From Agromyces sp. Soil535 (lineage in GTDB: Bacteria > Actinomycetota > Actinomycetes > Actinomycetales > Microbacteriaceae): a stretch of DNA of 64,000 nt. Positions 1 to 8,658 of this stretch are shown piece by piece (position 1 is the first letter of the stretch; each line of letters begins with the position of its first letter). Location of the stretch: NCBI RefSeq assembly GCF_001428255.1, contig NZ_LMRW01000013.1, positions 1 to 64,000 on the forward strand, given 5' to 3'. The translations under genes were made by a program, and so were the position numbers. Below the pieces are notes generated by a model. That model made no database searches. It had not been told where the DNA came from and saw only the letters and a program-made list of their open reading frames with translations.

Positions 1-30
1 CCAGGTGGAAGCCCGCCAGGTGGAAGCCCG
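1..30. repeat. 15-bp perfect tandem duplication
   Basis: The unit CCAGGTGGAAGCCCG occurs twice in a row. The frame is kept (five codons), inside the possible transposase tail. Confidence 0.8.
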
Positions 31-74
31 CGCTCAACGCCTTCGCGATCACCTTCGAAGGCCGCATCAACTAA
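3..74 (+). CDS. C-terminal end of an open frame entering from outside the window, possibly an IS256-type transposase
   Basis: A frame open from the window edge ends at TAA 72-74 with the residues ALNAFAITFEGRIN. The ending recalls the C-terminus of mutator (IS256-like) transposases of actinobacteria, and the bases after the stop (about 87-115) could be an insertion-sequence end. Only 23 residues are visible, so the assignment is a memory-based resemblance. A 15-bp tandem duplication lies inside the frame, giving RWKPA twice. It could equally be the tail of an unrelated gene. Confidence 0.4.
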   Translation, partial: RWKPARWKPALNAFAITFEGRIN

Positions 75-192
75 CCATGCGCCAGCCCAGATCCACCGTT
101 AATCTGACAGACCCCGAGCCACGGCGGTGGGCAGTGCACGAGCCGCGCCCTGCGCGATCGGTGCATGCGAGCGCCCTGAGTGCCGCTGCTGA

Positions 193-1749
193 TCATGCTG
201 CGGGCTCTTCCGATTGCCCATCGACCCCGTCAAACCCGTCAAGCCGGGCCCCCTGGCGGGGCTGGGTCGGGCGGTCGTGTCGGTCGGCGAGTCGGGTGGG
301 TGATTTCGTGATGGCGCGCCAGTTGCCGCCGGGGTCGAGCCAGGCGGGTGGGCGGATGTGGGGGACGCCGTGGAGCATCCGGATGCCCCAGCCGGAGGTG
401 TCGATGGTGCGGTGGTGGAAAAAGCAGAGGAGCACGCCGTTGTCGGGGTGGGTGGGTCCGCCGTGGGTGTTGGGGGTGACGTGGTGGATCTCGCACCAGG
501 CGGCGGGGATGGAGCATCCGGGGATCAGGCATCCGCCGTCGCGGAGGGTGATCGCGCGGCGTTGGTGCGGGGGGGTGACGTGGTGGATCTCGCACCAGGC
601 GGCGGGGATGGAGCATCCGGGGATCAGGCATCCGCCGTCGCGGAGGGTGATCGCGCGGCGTTGGTGCGGGGTGAAGCACCGTTCGGGGGAGCCGAGCTCG
701 AGGATGCGGCCGGTATCGTCGAACACGACCGTCTGGGTGCCGCCGGTGCAGATCATGTGGCGTGCGGCTCGGAGCGAGATCGGGATCTCGACGCCATCGG
801 CGTGCGCGACGCCCCGCCCGGCGGCGAGGTCGGAGTTCCTGACGCTGACCAGGACGGTGGGTGCGGCGCCGCCGATCGTGAGGTGCTCCCCGGAGCGGGC
901 GGCGGTGTCGATGACGGCGGCGAGGACGTCGTGGCGTTGCTGGTCGGCGGTGCGGGTCTCACCGACCGCGGCGATCTGCGCCCGCTCTTCGTCGGTCATG
1001 AACCCACCGCCCGACCGGGGGGACAGGTGCGCGTCGAACAGCCGGGTGAGTTTCGCGGCGACCTCGGGGATCAGCTCCCCGGTGACCGGGATCAGCCCGT
1101 CCCGGGCTCGACCGAGCCGGAACCCGCGGCGGCGCATCGCGCGCTGATCGTCGGGTTCGGATCCGTCTTGGTCGAGGAACGTGGACCACGCCTGCGCCTG
1201 CACCCGCACCTCGTCGGCGGTGCACCGCACCGGCGTGCCGTCACCGGCGCCGGTGGCCTCGGCGACGAGTGCCTGCTCCGCGGTCTGAAGCGCGGCCGGG
1301 TCGGCGACCGTGCGGGTGCGGTCCAGTTCGCGGATGATCGTGCCCGCGGCATCCGCGCCCAGCTCACCTCCGGCCAGCGCCGCCGCGACCAGCGGGAACA
1401 CCGCCGCGATCGGCTCCCCGAACCCGGACCGTGCCCGGGTGGCGGACCCGAGGGCGATGCGCCGGCGCGCCTCGAACGCGGAGACCTGCGTGACCCGCTC
1501 GACGAGTTCGACGGCGGAGCGGCACCCCCTGCGGGTGGAGAGGCGCTGGTCGCCGAGCTCGACCCGGGACCGTTCGGCGACCTCGCCCGCGCAGGCGGCG
1601 CGGTGCGCGTCGACGAGCCGGCCGAGCCCCTCGAGGGCGCGCAGGGTGGCGAGCAGCTCGTCGTCGGACCACCCGGAGGCCTCGTCGAACCCGAGCACGC
1701 CGGCGAGTGTCGAGCGGAGCTGCTCGAGTGCGTCGCGGGTGCCGGTCAT
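193..1749 (-). CDS. DUF222 / HNH endonuclease-domain protein with duplicated HNH segment
   Basis: The 518-residue product starts MTGTRDALEQLRSTL at ATG 1749. The N-terminal two thirds is the alpha-helical DUF222 region. The C-terminal third is an HNH nuclease domain with GGCLIPGC, WCEIHHV and later NGVLLCFFHH, the usual order of metal and zinc ligands. DUF222-HNH proteins are abundant in actinobacteria and often scattered as multicopy elements; their biological role is not settled. In this copy a 33-residue block carrying the first zinc cysteines and the HH motif is present twice in tandem. The second copy joins normally to the rest of the domain, so folding may be disturbed or the extra block may loop out. 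Upstream, ACGCGAACCAC occurs twice (about 1762 and 1818). Confidence 0.85.
   Translation of the reverse strand: MTGTRDALEQLRSTLAGVLGFDEASGWSDDELLATLRALEGLGRLVDAHRAACAGEVAERSRVELGDQRLSTRRGCRSAVELVERVTQVSAFEARRRIALGSATRARSGFGEPIAAVFPLVAAALAGGELGADAAGTIIRELDRTRTVADPAALQTAEQALVAEATGAGDGTPVRCTADEVRVQAQAWSTFLDQDGSEPDDQRAMRRRGFRLGRARDGLIPVTGELIPEVAAKLTRLFDAHLSPRSGGGFMTDEERAQIAAVGETRTADQQRHDVLAAVIDTAARSGEHLTIGGAAPTVLVSVRNSDLAAGRGVAHADGVEIPISLRAARHMICTGGTQTVVFDDTGRILELGSPERCFTPHQRRAITLRDGGCLIPGCSIPAAWCEIHHVTPPHQRRAITLRDGGCLIPGCSIPAAWCEIHHVTPNTHGGPTHPDNGVLLCFFHHRTIDTSGWGIRMLHGVPHIRPPAWLDPGGNWRAITKSPTRLADRHDRPTQPRQGARLDGFDGVDGQSEEPAA
472..671. repeat. Tandem 99-bp duplication inside the HNH domain
   Basis: Two copies with a period of exactly 99 bp (for example TGACGTGGTGGATCTCGCAC at 477 and 576) run head to tail with no mismatch that I can see. 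The period is 33 codons, so the reading frame continues through both copies. Confidence 0.92.
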
Positions 1750-1937
1750 GGGTCCATTCTTACGCGAACCACCGACATCCGAACCGTCGCAAAATGCCCG
1801 ATCAGGGTGTGAATAGAAACGCGAACCACGGGGCTGTGGAGGACAAGTCGACTCGAAGCCGGCAAGCACGACCGGTCCCTGTGCAGGACAGAGGTGGTGC
1901 TCCTGCGGATGCCCTCCCGACACGCCCGCGGCATCCC

Positions 1938-2738
1938 TCAACGCCGCTCCTGCTGCGACCCCGACAGCCGCTGCGCGATGTAGATCGGGATGATCGACAC
2001 GACCACCAGCACCACCGCGATCACCGATACGATCGGCGCCTGGTTCGGCCGGAACATGTTGTTCAGGATGAAGATCGGCAGCGTGGTCACCCCCGACCCG
2101 GCGGTGAACGTGGTGACGATGATCTCGTCGAAGCTGAGGGCGAACGCGAGCAGGCCGCCCGCCAGGAGCGCCGAGCTCAACTGCGGGAACGTCACGAGCC
2201 GGAACGTCGTCCACACGCCCGCGCCGAGGTCGGCCGACGCCTCCTCGAGGTTCGTGCCCTGGCGGCGGAGGCGCGCGATCACGTTGTTGAACACCGTGAC
2301 GATACAGAACGTGGCGTGCGCTATCACGACCGTCCATATCGAGAGCGGCACCCCCATGATCGTTCGGAAGAAGTTGTTCAGCGCGATACCGGTGATGATG
2401 CCCGGCAATGCGATCGGCAGGATGATGAGGAGGCTGATCGCGTCGCGGCCGAAGAACGAGAACCGCTGCAGCGCGAGCGAGATGAGGGTGCCGAGCGCGA
2501 GCGAGATGATCGTCGCGATCACCGCGATCTGCACGCTCGTCCACACGGCCTCCATCGCGCCGGCGCTCTGGAACGCCCTGGTCCACCACTCGAGCGTGAA
2601 GCCCGGCGGCGGCCAAGTGAGCGACTTCGACGTGGAGAACGAGTTCACGAGCACGACGAACAGCGGTACGTAGACGACCAAGAGGATCAGCCCGGTCACG
2701 ACGCCGAGCGTCGTCCGGGAGAGTCTGGAGAGTCGCAT
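1938..2738 (-). CDS. potC: ABC transporter permease, PotC-like (polyamine import)
   Basis: This 266-residue inner-membrane permease has about six hydrophobic segments and the EAA-type loop (NLEEASADLGAGVWTTFRLVTFP) that contacts the ATPase. The family moves spermidine or putrescine, sometimes other small cations, from the binding protein into the cell. It is the last gene of a minus-strand operon potA-potD-potB-potC, nine bases after the potB stop. The ATG at 2738 gives MRLSRLSRTTLG followed directly by the first membrane helix. Substrate is inferred from family only. Confidence 0.88.
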   Translation of the reverse strand: MRLSRLSRTTLGVVTGLILLVVYVPLFVVLVNSFSTSKSLTWPPPGFTLEWWTRAFQSAGAMEAVWTSVQIAVIATIISLALGTLISLALQRFSFFGRDAISLLIILPIALPGIITGIALNNFFRTIMGVPLSIWTVVIAHATFCIVTVFNNVIARLRRQGTNLEEASADLGAGVWTTFRLVTFPQLSSALLAGGLLAFALSFDEIIVTTFTAGSGVTTLPIFILNNMFRPNQAPIVSVIAVVLVVVSIIPIYIAQRLSGSQQERR

Positions 2739-2747
2739 CCGTCGCCC

Positions 2748-3692
2748 CTAGAGGTTGTCGAGGGCGCCGGTGCGGCGCACGAGGAACAGGTAGCCGAAGA
2801 TGATCACGATCGGGATGAGCGCGATCGCCGCGGCGAGCGGCAAGTTGTTCGCCGCGCCGACGTTCGTGTACACGAGGTTTCCGAGCATCTGGCTCGCGCC
2901 GCCGACGATGTTGACGGTGATGTAGTCGCCGAGCGACAGCGAGAAGCTGAAGATCGTGCCGGCGATGATCGCGGGCAGCACAAGCGGGAAGACCACGAAC
3001 CGGACGGTGGGCCAGGTGCGGCCGCCCAGATCGGCGGAGGCCTCGAGGAGCGAGTCGGGCACGCGCTCGAGTCCCGCGTAGATGGGGAGGATCACGTAGG
3101 GAAGCCACAGGTACGACAGCGTGATGATCGTCGCGGGCAGGCCGTACCCGATCGTCTGTCCCCCGAACGGCGTCACGAGCCACTCGAGGATGCCGTCCTG
3201 CGAGAGCACCGAGCGCCACGCGTACGCCTTCACAAGGTAGCTCGCCCAGAGCGGGGTGAGCACCGCGATGACGAGGATCCGCTGCATCCGGGGCGTCGCG
3301 ACCTTGGCCATGAAGAACGCGATGGGCAGCGCGAGGACCACGTCGATGAGCGTGACGAGCAGGGCGACCCCTACCGTCCGCAGGGTCACCGTCTGGTACA
3401 GCGAGCCGGTGAGCACCGTGATGATGTTGTCGAGCGTCCACTCCTGGCTGATCTCGCCCGTGAAGCTGTCGACCGTCCAGAACGCCGTGACGAGCAGCAG
3501 CACGAGGGCCACGATGTAGACGACGCCCAGCCAGAACAGAGGAGCGCTGAGCAGCAGCGCGAGCCGCGTGCGCGGGTGCGTGCTCAGGAAGACGGATGCC
3601 GCGCGCGCCGGCGTGCGGCGGGGCCGTGGCACGGTATCGCGGGCGCGGTCGGGCGCGGGCGCTCCGGGCGGTGCGGGGGCGTGCGTCGTCAT
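2748..3692 (-). CDS. potB: ABC transporter permease, PotB-like (polyamine import)
   Basis: This 314-residue permease is the partner of the following PotC-like gene. A proline/arginine-rich cytoplasmic N-terminus of about 40 residues precedes the first membrane segment (LALLLSAPLFWLGVVYIVAL). The EAA loop is visible as LEASADLGGRTWPTVRFVVFP. It lies between the binding-protein gene and potC in one operon. A REP-like repeat pair fills the gap to the binding-protein gene, so mRNA stability or expression ratio could differ across that junction. Confidence 0.88.
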   Translation of the reverse strand: MTTHAPAPPGAPAPDRARDTVPRPRRTPARAASVFLSTHPRTRLALLLSAPLFWLGVVYIVALVLLLVTAFWTVDSFTGEISQEWTLDNIITVLTGSLYQTVTLRTVGVALLVTLIDVVLALPIAFFMAKVATPRMQRILVIAVLTPLWASYLVKAYAWRSVLSQDGILEWLVTPFGGQTIGYGLPATIITLSYLWLPYVILPIYAGLERVPDSLLEASADLGGRTWPTVRFVVFPLVLPAIIAGTIFSFSLSLGDYITVNIVGGASQMLGNLVYTNVGAANNLPLAAAIALIPIVIIFGYLFLVRRTGALDNL

Positions 3693-3724
3693 GCGTGTCC
3701 TGTCGTGTCGAGCGGGGTGGCGGT

Positions 3725-3814
3725 GGGTTGAGGAGCCGCCGCGGGCGGCATCTCGGAGCCCGGTTCCACAGGCTCCCGGGTTTCGAGACGGCCGCCGCGC
3801 GGCGTCCTCAACCC
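3725..3814. repeat. Inverted pair of REP-like palindromic elements
   Basis: The element at 3777-3814 reads GGGTTTCGAGACGG ... CTCCTCAACCC-like and is well preserved. A degenerate inverted partner lies at 3725-3762 (GGGTTGAGGAG ... TCTCGGAGCCC). The pair fills most of the gap between potD and potB and belongs to the family described at 13601-22490. Confidence 0.85.
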
Positions 3815-3863
3815 ACGGGGTGGGGCGGCTCGTCGGGCCGGGCCGCCCCGGGATAGCGGGGCG

Positions 3864-5045
3864 TCAGCCCTTGATCTCCGACCAGGCCTCGGTCCAGCCG
3901 GCGTAGTCGACGCACTCGACGTCGGTGCGGCCGTCGAGGCACTCGGCGATCGGGGTCGTCCAGTACCAGATCTGCGACGCGTAGTCGGCGTCACCGGCGT
4001 GGTAGGCCTCGCAGTCCTCGCGGAAGTCGCACGCGGCATCGTTCGACGGCGCCTCGCCGAAGTACGACGTGGCCGCCGCATTCGCCTCGGGGCTCGCGAT
4101 GTAGTCGAGCCACGCGTACGCGCAGTTCGGGTTCTTCGCCTCGGACGAGATCATCCAGGTGTCCGACCATCCGGTCACGCCTTCCTCGGGGAGGGTGACT
4201 GCCGTGGCCGCACCCTCGCCTTCGAGCACGTTCTGGATGACCTGCCAGCTCGTGCCGACGACGCTGTCGCCGGTGGTGAACGCCTGGATCTCCTTCAGGT
4301 AGTCCGACCAGTACTCGCCGATGTTGGCACGCTGCGTCTTCAGCAGGTCGACCGCCGCGGCGAGCTGCTCCTCGTCGAGCGCGTAGGGGTTCTCGATGCC
4401 GAGCTCGGGGTTGTGGGCCATCAGGTACATCGCGGCATCCGCGATGTAGATCGGCGAGTCGTACGCGGTGACCTTGCCGGCGTAGTCGCCCGAGCCCTCG
4501 AACACGACCTCCCACGAGGTGGGCTCCGTCGGGAAGACCTCCGTGCTGTACATCAGGAGGTTGGCGCCGTAGCCGTGGGGCACCCCGTAGGGCACGCCGT
4601 CGACCGAGTTCCACGACTGGTTCTTCAGGAAGTCGTAGACGCCCTCGTAGCTCGGGATGAGGTCGGTGTTGACGGGCGCGACGTCGCCGGCGGCGACGAG
4701 GCGGAGCGAGGCGTCGCCCGACGCGGAGACGACGTCGTAGTCGCCGGTCTTCATGAGGTTGAGCGCCTCGTCGGAGGTGCCGAAGGTCTTGGAGCTGACC
4801 TCGCAGCCGGTCTCCTCCTCGAACGGCGTGACCCAGTCGACCGCGGGGTCGTTCGAGCCGTCCTCGACGTAGCCCGGCCACGCGAGCAGCGACACCTGGC
4901 CCTCCATCTCGCCGAGCTCAGTGGCGGCCTCGCCGCCGTCCGAGCCGCCGCCCTGGGTCGTGCCGCAGGCCGTGAGCAATGCGACCGAGGCGATCGCGAG
5001 CCCGACGGTGGCGCCACGGCGGACCGTGCGCGGATTCCGTGTCAT
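3864..5045 (-). CDS. potD: Extracellular solute-binding lipoprotein, PotD-like
   Basis: The 393-residue product begins with basic residues, a hydrophobic stretch (VGLAIASVALL) and the lipobox LTAC, so it should be lipid-anchored outside the membrane at Cys 27. A Gly/Glu linker leads into a periplasmic-binding fold with PotD-type features such as PYGVPHGYGANLLMY. Many acidic residues fit binding of a cationic polyamine. It lies second in the operon, between the ATPase gene and the permeases. Exact ligand (spermidine, putrescine or other) is not decidable here. Confidence 0.88.
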   Translation of the reverse strand: MTRNPRTVRRGATVGLAIASVALLTACGTTQGGGSDGGEAATELGEMEGQVSLLAWPGYVEDGSNDPAVDWVTPFEEETGCEVSSKTFGTSDEALNLMKTGDYDVVSASGDASLRLVAAGDVAPVNTDLIPSYEGVYDFLKNQSWNSVDGVPYGVPHGYGANLLMYSTEVFPTEPTSWEVVFEGSGDYAGKVTAYDSPIYIADAAMYLMAHNPELGIENPYALDEEQLAAAVDLLKTQRANIGEYWSDYLKEIQAFTTGDSVVGTSWQVIQNVLEGEGAATAVTLPEEGVTGWSDTWMISSEAKNPNCAYAWLDYIASPEANAAATSYFGEAPSNDAACDFREDCEAYHAGDADYASQIWYWTTPIAECLDGRTDVECVDYAGWTEAWSEIKG

Positions 5046-5120
5046 GGTTCTCTCCTGTTCGTGTGTGTGTGATGCAGTGTGGTGCGGGTCGTTGGGTGGG
5101 GGGATCGGCGGGCGGATGCC

Positions 5121-6170
5121 TCAGCCTGAGATCCCAGGGAGCACGGCGGCGCCGAGGGGCACGACGTCGTCGTCGTGCCACGAGACGACCACCCGGTCGC
5201 CGCGTTCGTCGTCGTGCGCGCGGTCGCGGACGTTCTGCTCGAGCACGGTCACGCGCGTGCCGTCGTCGAGGTCGACGACGAGCCGCACGCCGCTGCCGAG
5301 GTAGATGGCCTCGACGACCGTGCCCGGCACGTTGCGGACGCCGTCGCCGACGAGGCCGTCGCGGGTCACCGTCATCTTCTCGGGACGGACGGAGTGGTGG
5401 CCATCGCGCCCGAGGATGCTGCGCGAGCGCTCCTCGTCGAAGAGGTTCGACGTGCCCACGAAGTCGGCCACGAAGCGCGACTCGGGCCGCTCGTAGAGAT
5501 CGGTCGGGGTGCCCAGCTGCTCGATGCGCCCGTCGTTGAACACAGCGATGCGGTCGGAGAGCGTGAGCGCCTCCTCCTGGTCGTGGGTGACGAAGATGAA
5601 CGTGATGCCGAGGTCGCGCTGGATCTGCTTCAGCTCGACCTGCATCTGCTCGCGGAGCTTCAGGTCGAGGGCGCCGAGCGGCTCGTCGAGCAGGAGCACC
5701 TTCGGCTGCACGACGGTGGCCCGCGCAAGCGCGACGCGCTGGCGCTGGCCACCCGAGAGCTGCGAGGGCTTGCGGCCGGCCAGCTGCTCGAGGCGCACCG
5801 ACGAGAGGGCCCGCATGGCCCGTTCGTTTCGCTCCTTGCGACCGATGCCGCGCACGCGGAGCCCGTAGGCCACGTTGTCGAGCACGTTCATGTGCGGGAA
5901 GAGCGCGTAGTCCTGGAAGACGGTGTTCACGTCGCGGTCGAACGGCGCGCGCTTCGTGACGTCCTCGCCGAAGAGCTCGATCGTGCCCGACGTCGGCTGC
6001 TCGAACCCGGCGATGAGCCGCAGCACGGTGGTCTTGCCCGAGCCCGACGGCCCCAGCATCGAGAAGAACTCGCCCGCCGCGATCTCGAGATCGACGTGGT
6101 CGACGGCGGTGACGGCGCCGAACTCCTTCGTGAGCCCGGCCAGCCGAATGGCCGGCTGCTGGTCGGTCAT
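5121..6170 (-). CDS. potA: ABC transporter ATP-binding protein, PotA-like
   Basis: This 349-residue ATPase energises the polyamine-type importer. Walker A is GPSGSGKTT, the signature is LSGGQRQRVALARA, Walker B is VLLLDEPLGALD, and the switch His follows in FVTHDQEEAL. A C-terminal TOBE-like domain (about residues 270-349) contains SVRPEKMTV. It is the first gene of the operon and faces the GntR gene across a 119-bp region. An ATG at 6170 preceded by AAGGAGACGTC-like bases on the minus strand supports the start. Confidence 0.93.
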   Translation of the reverse strand: MTDQQPAIRLAGLTKEFGAVTAVDHVDLEIAAGEFFSMLGPSGSGKTTVLRLIAGFEQPTSGTIELFGEDVTKRAPFDRDVNTVFQDYALFPHMNVLDNVAYGLRVRGIGRKERNERAMRALSSVRLEQLAGRKPSQLSGGQRQRVALARATVVQPKVLLLDEPLGALDLKLREQMQVELKQIQRDLGITFIFVTHDQEEALTLSDRIAVFNDGRIEQLGTPTDLYERPESRFVADFVGTSNLFDEERSRSILGRDGHHSVRPEKMTVTRDGLVGDGVRNVPGTVVEAIYLGSGVRLVVDLDDGTRVTVLEQNVRDRAHDDERGDRVVVSWHDDDVVPLGAAVLPGISG

Positions 6171-6289
6171 GACGTCTCCTTCGATGTGCGTGTCTAAATC
6201 ATATGGACCCAGATGTCTATTTCCAGCCCTGCGTGTTACGGTCGTGTCACAGTTCCGAGGTCGGACGAGATCGGATGCCGGGAGGTCGG
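6171..6289. promoter_or_regulatory. Divergent promoter region potA / gntR with candidate operator
   Basis: An imperfect inverted repeat CATATGG-AC-CCAGATG lies at 6200-6215. TGTCTA occurs as a direct repeat at 6191 and 6214, 23 bp apart. The area is AT-richer than its surroundings, as expected for a promoter/operator. A GntR protein encoded next door is the natural candidate to bind. No experimental support can be drawn from sequence. Confidence 0.45.
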
Positions 6290-7096
6290 ATGCCGCAGGC
6301 CACTGGCCGCGCCGACGCGACGCGCGCGGTCGTCTTCTCGCCCCTCGACGGCGCCGGTCGCGCCGAGCTCGTCGAGCAGCGGCTCACCGACGCGATCGTC
6401 TCCGGGGTGCTCCGCGACGGCGAGCGCCTGCCGAGCGAGTCGGAGCTCGCGCGCAGCCTCGGGGTCGCGGTCGTCACGGCCCGTGAAGCGCTCGTCGCGC
6501 TGCGCAACAAGGGGCTCGTGCACACGAGGCGCGGGCGCGACGGCGGCAGCTTCGTGACCCACGACCGCGACGCCTCGATGCGCATGGTCGACGAGCGCGT
6601 TCGCGCGCTCAGCCGCAGCGAGCTCCGCGACCTCTCGCTGCTCTACGCCGCCATCGCGGGCACGGCGGCCGAGGTCGCCGCCGACCGGGCGAGTGAGGAC
6701 GACCTCGCGAGCCTCGTCGAGATCGACGCCCGCGCCGACCTCACCACCCCGGGCGGAGCGCGGCGCGCGGTCGGCCGCTTCCAGCTCGAGATCGCCGCCG
6801 TCAGCCAGTCGCCGCGGCTCGTGCACGAGGAGCTGCGCATGCAGGCCGAGGCCGGGCCCTTGCTCTGGCTATGCCTGAGGGAGCAGGATTCACGTGACCG
6901 CAGCCGCACGGCTCGACTCGAGGTCATCCAGGCGATCCGCGAGGTGCAACCCGAACGTGCACGTCGTGCGACCACCCAGCACATCGCCTCAGCCGTGGAG
7001 TGGCTCATCGACGAGAAGGTGCGCCTCGAGCAGGCGTCCCTGGTCGAGGCGCACGAGGCATCCGCGGCCGCAACACCGGAAGGAGGGAGGCCATGA
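6290..7096 (+). CDS. GntR family transcriptional regulator (FadR-like subfamily)
   Basis: I chose ATG 6290, preceded by GGAGG at 6281-6285; in-frame ATGs at 6275 and 6203 would add 5 or 29 residues. The 268-residue product has an N-terminal winged helix (about residues 17-85) with the GntR core LPSESELARSLGVAVVTARE and a wing RRGRDGGSFV. A helical FCD-type effector domain follows, lacking an obvious full metal-ligand set. It is divergent from the polyamine importer and overlaps the next gene by four bases, so it probably controls both operons. Confidence 0.85.
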   Translation: MPQATGRADATRAVVFSPLDGAGRAELVEQRLTDAIVSGVLRDGERLPSESELARSLGVAVVTAREALVALRNKGLVHTRRGRDGGSFVTHDRDASMRMVDERVRALSRSELRDLSLLYAAIAGTAAEVAADRASEDDLASLVEIDARADLTTPGGARRAVGRFQLEIAAVSQSPRLVHEELRMQAEAGPLLWLCLREQDSRDRSRTARLEVIQAIREVQPERARRATTQHIASAVEWLIDEKVRLEQASLVEAHEASAAATPEGGRP

Positions 7097-7902
7097 CCAT
7101 CACCGTCGACGTCGACGCCGAGCACATCGCGCAGCGCATCGCCTCCACGATCGACCCCGTCTTCACCATGATCGACGGCTGGCGCGACGCATTCGAGCGC
7201 GAGCTCGAAGGACCGTTCGCGGGCGCCCTCACCGGCGAGGGCGAACAGACCGCCTCGACCCTCGACCCCGTGGTGGCCGCGCTCGTCAGCCCCGAGCTCG
7301 AACGCGACGACGCCCTCATCACGGGCGCCGGCTTCGTCGCGGCACCCGGATTCCTCGCCGACGCGCCCTGGCACCTCGCCTGGTGGCTGAGCGGTTCGAA
7401 CACGTTCGGCGCGGGGCCCGACCCGAGGCTCCGCCGCCTCGAGGCGGTGAGCGACCCCGACTCCGAGCAGTTCCGCGACTATACGACGCTCGAGTGGTGG
7501 CGCGTGCCCGCCCGCACCGGCACCCGGCACCTCACGGGACCGTACGTCGACTACCTCTGCACCGACGACTACACGGTGACGATCACGACCCCCGTGCGCG
7601 TTGGCGGCGAGATGGCCGGCCTCGTGGGCACCGACCTCTACGTGGCGCGCCTCGAGCAAGTGCTCCTGCCGGTGATCCGCGAGGCGGGGCATCCGTGCAC
7701 GCTCGTGAATGCGTCGGGACGCATCGTCGCGTCGACCGACGCGCGGCGGGCCACCGGCGCACTGCTGCGCATCGACGGGCTCGCGGAGGCGCTCACGCCG
7801 TTGCGCGACGCCGTCACGGCCACGGATGCCGCGAGCCTCCCGGGCGGCGAAGCGGTCGTGCCGTGCGGAGACACGTCACTGGCGCTGGTGCTCGAGGCCT
7901 GA
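7093..7902 (+). CDS. Cache-like sensor-domain protein of unknown function
   Basis: The 269-residue product starts at ATG 7093 (GGAGGGAGGCC just upstream) and overlaps the GntR stop as ATGA. No signal peptide or membrane segment is seen. The central part (about residues 75-215) resembles a Cache/PDC small-molecule-binding domain: YVDYLCTDDYTVTITTPV, then VGGEMAGLVGTDLYV, then LVNASGRIVASTD. Such domains are normally extracellular parts of receptors; here the protein seems soluble and free-standing. Co-transcription with a GntR regulator beside a polyamine importer suggests cytosolic ligand binding, which is inference. Confidence 0.65.
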   Translation: MTITVDVDAEHIAQRIASTIDPVFTMIDGWRDAFERELEGPFAGALTGEGEQTASTLDPVVAALVSPELERDDALITGAGFVAAPGFLADAPWHLAWWLSGSNTFGAGPDPRLRRLEAVSDPDSEQFRDYTTLEWWRVPARTGTRHLTGPYVDYLCTDDYTVTITTPVRVGGEMAGLVGTDLYVARLEQVLLPVIREAGHPCTLVNASGRIVASTDARRATGALLRIDGLAEALTPLRDAVTATDAASLPGGEAVVPCGDTSLALVLEA

Positions 7903-7908
7903 TCGGCG

Positions 7909-8565
7909 TCAGCCGAGGTCGTCTTGCTCGGCGAGCACCCGGATCGCCTCTGGGTCCGCGCCCGCGGCGACGAGCCGTGCGACCAGTGCCCGCCGCGCCC
8001 GGACGTAGGGCTCATTCGACCCGGTCAGCACCGAGCGCGAGTTGGCGCCGTCGAGGAGCGCCGTGAACTCGAACGCCAGCTGGGCGGCATCCGCGTCGGG
8101 GGCGAGCTCGCCGAGCTCGATCGCGTAGCCGAGTGAGACCTGCACGTAGTCGCCCCAGCTCTCGAACGCGAGGGCGACGGCGTCGTGCACGGGGCCGGTC
8201 TTCGCGTCGAGGTCGGCGGCAGCAGCAGCGAAGAAGCAGCCGCCCGGGAAGACGCGGTCGCGGGAGTACGCGATCCAGAGGTCGAGCAGGAGGGCGATGC
8301 GACGGAGGCCGCGCGGCTCGACACGCGCCGGCTCGAGGACGGCCTCACGGAATCGCTGCGCGGCGGCCTCGACGGTCGCGAGCTGCAGCCGCTCCTTCGT
8401 GCCGAACAGCGTGGCGACGCCGCTCTTGCTCACCCTCGCTGCGGTGGCGAGGCGGCCGATCGAGAGCCCGTCGAGTCCGTCGACCGACGCGAGGTCGGCC
8501 GCGCTCTCGAGGACCACGCGGCGCGAGGCGTCGCCGCGGACGCGTCGACCGTCGATCTGGTTCAT
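7909..8565 (-). CDS. TetR family transcriptional regulator
   Basis: The 218-residue product starts at ATG 8565 (MNQIDGRRVRGDASRR). The N-terminal helix-turn-helix reads LSIGRLATAARVSKSGVATL followed by FGTKERLQ, typical of TetR. The C-terminal part contains FPGGCFFAAAAADLDAKTGP, matching the TetR_C group often found with hydrolases or oxidoreductases. It is divergent from the alpha/beta hydrolase gene and two palindromes lie between them, so it most likely represses itself and the hydrolase. Confidence 0.9.
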   Translation of the reverse strand: MNQIDGRRVRGDASRRVVLESAADLASVDGLDGLSIGRLATAARVSKSGVATLFGTKERLQLATVEAAAQRFREAVLEPARVEPRGLRRIALLLDLWIAYSRDRVFPGGCFFAAAAADLDAKTGPVHDAVALAFESWGDYVQVSLGYAIELGELAPDADAAQLAFEFTALLDGANSRSVLTGSNEPYVRARRALVARLVAAGADPEAIRVLAEQDDLG

Positions 8566-8572
8566 GCTCTTT

Positions 8573-8616
8573 ACTATACGCACGATCGTTCGTATAGTGT
8601 ACGTACGACCGTTCGT
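8573..8616. promoter_or_regulatory. Two tandem TetR-type operators
   Basis: Site 1 at 8573-8598 is a near-perfect palindrome with arms ACTATACG and CGTATAGT around CACGATCGTT. Site 2 at 8601-8616 reads ACGTACGACCGTTCGT, a weaker palindrome with the same ACGNACG/CGTNCGT pattern. Centres are 23 bp apart, about two helical turns. The sites begin 7 bp from the tetR start. Confidence 0.85.
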
Positions 8617-8658
8617 ATTCTTATCGGATGCCGCGAGGCATCGCCAATGGAGGCCGAG

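Noticed and set aside
1707..3731. Long plus-strand open frame of about 674 codons opposite the permease genes
   Set aside because: Composition is almost all Arg, Asp, Glu and Gly with no domain; it is the antisense shadow of two clear ABC permeases in very GC-rich DNA.
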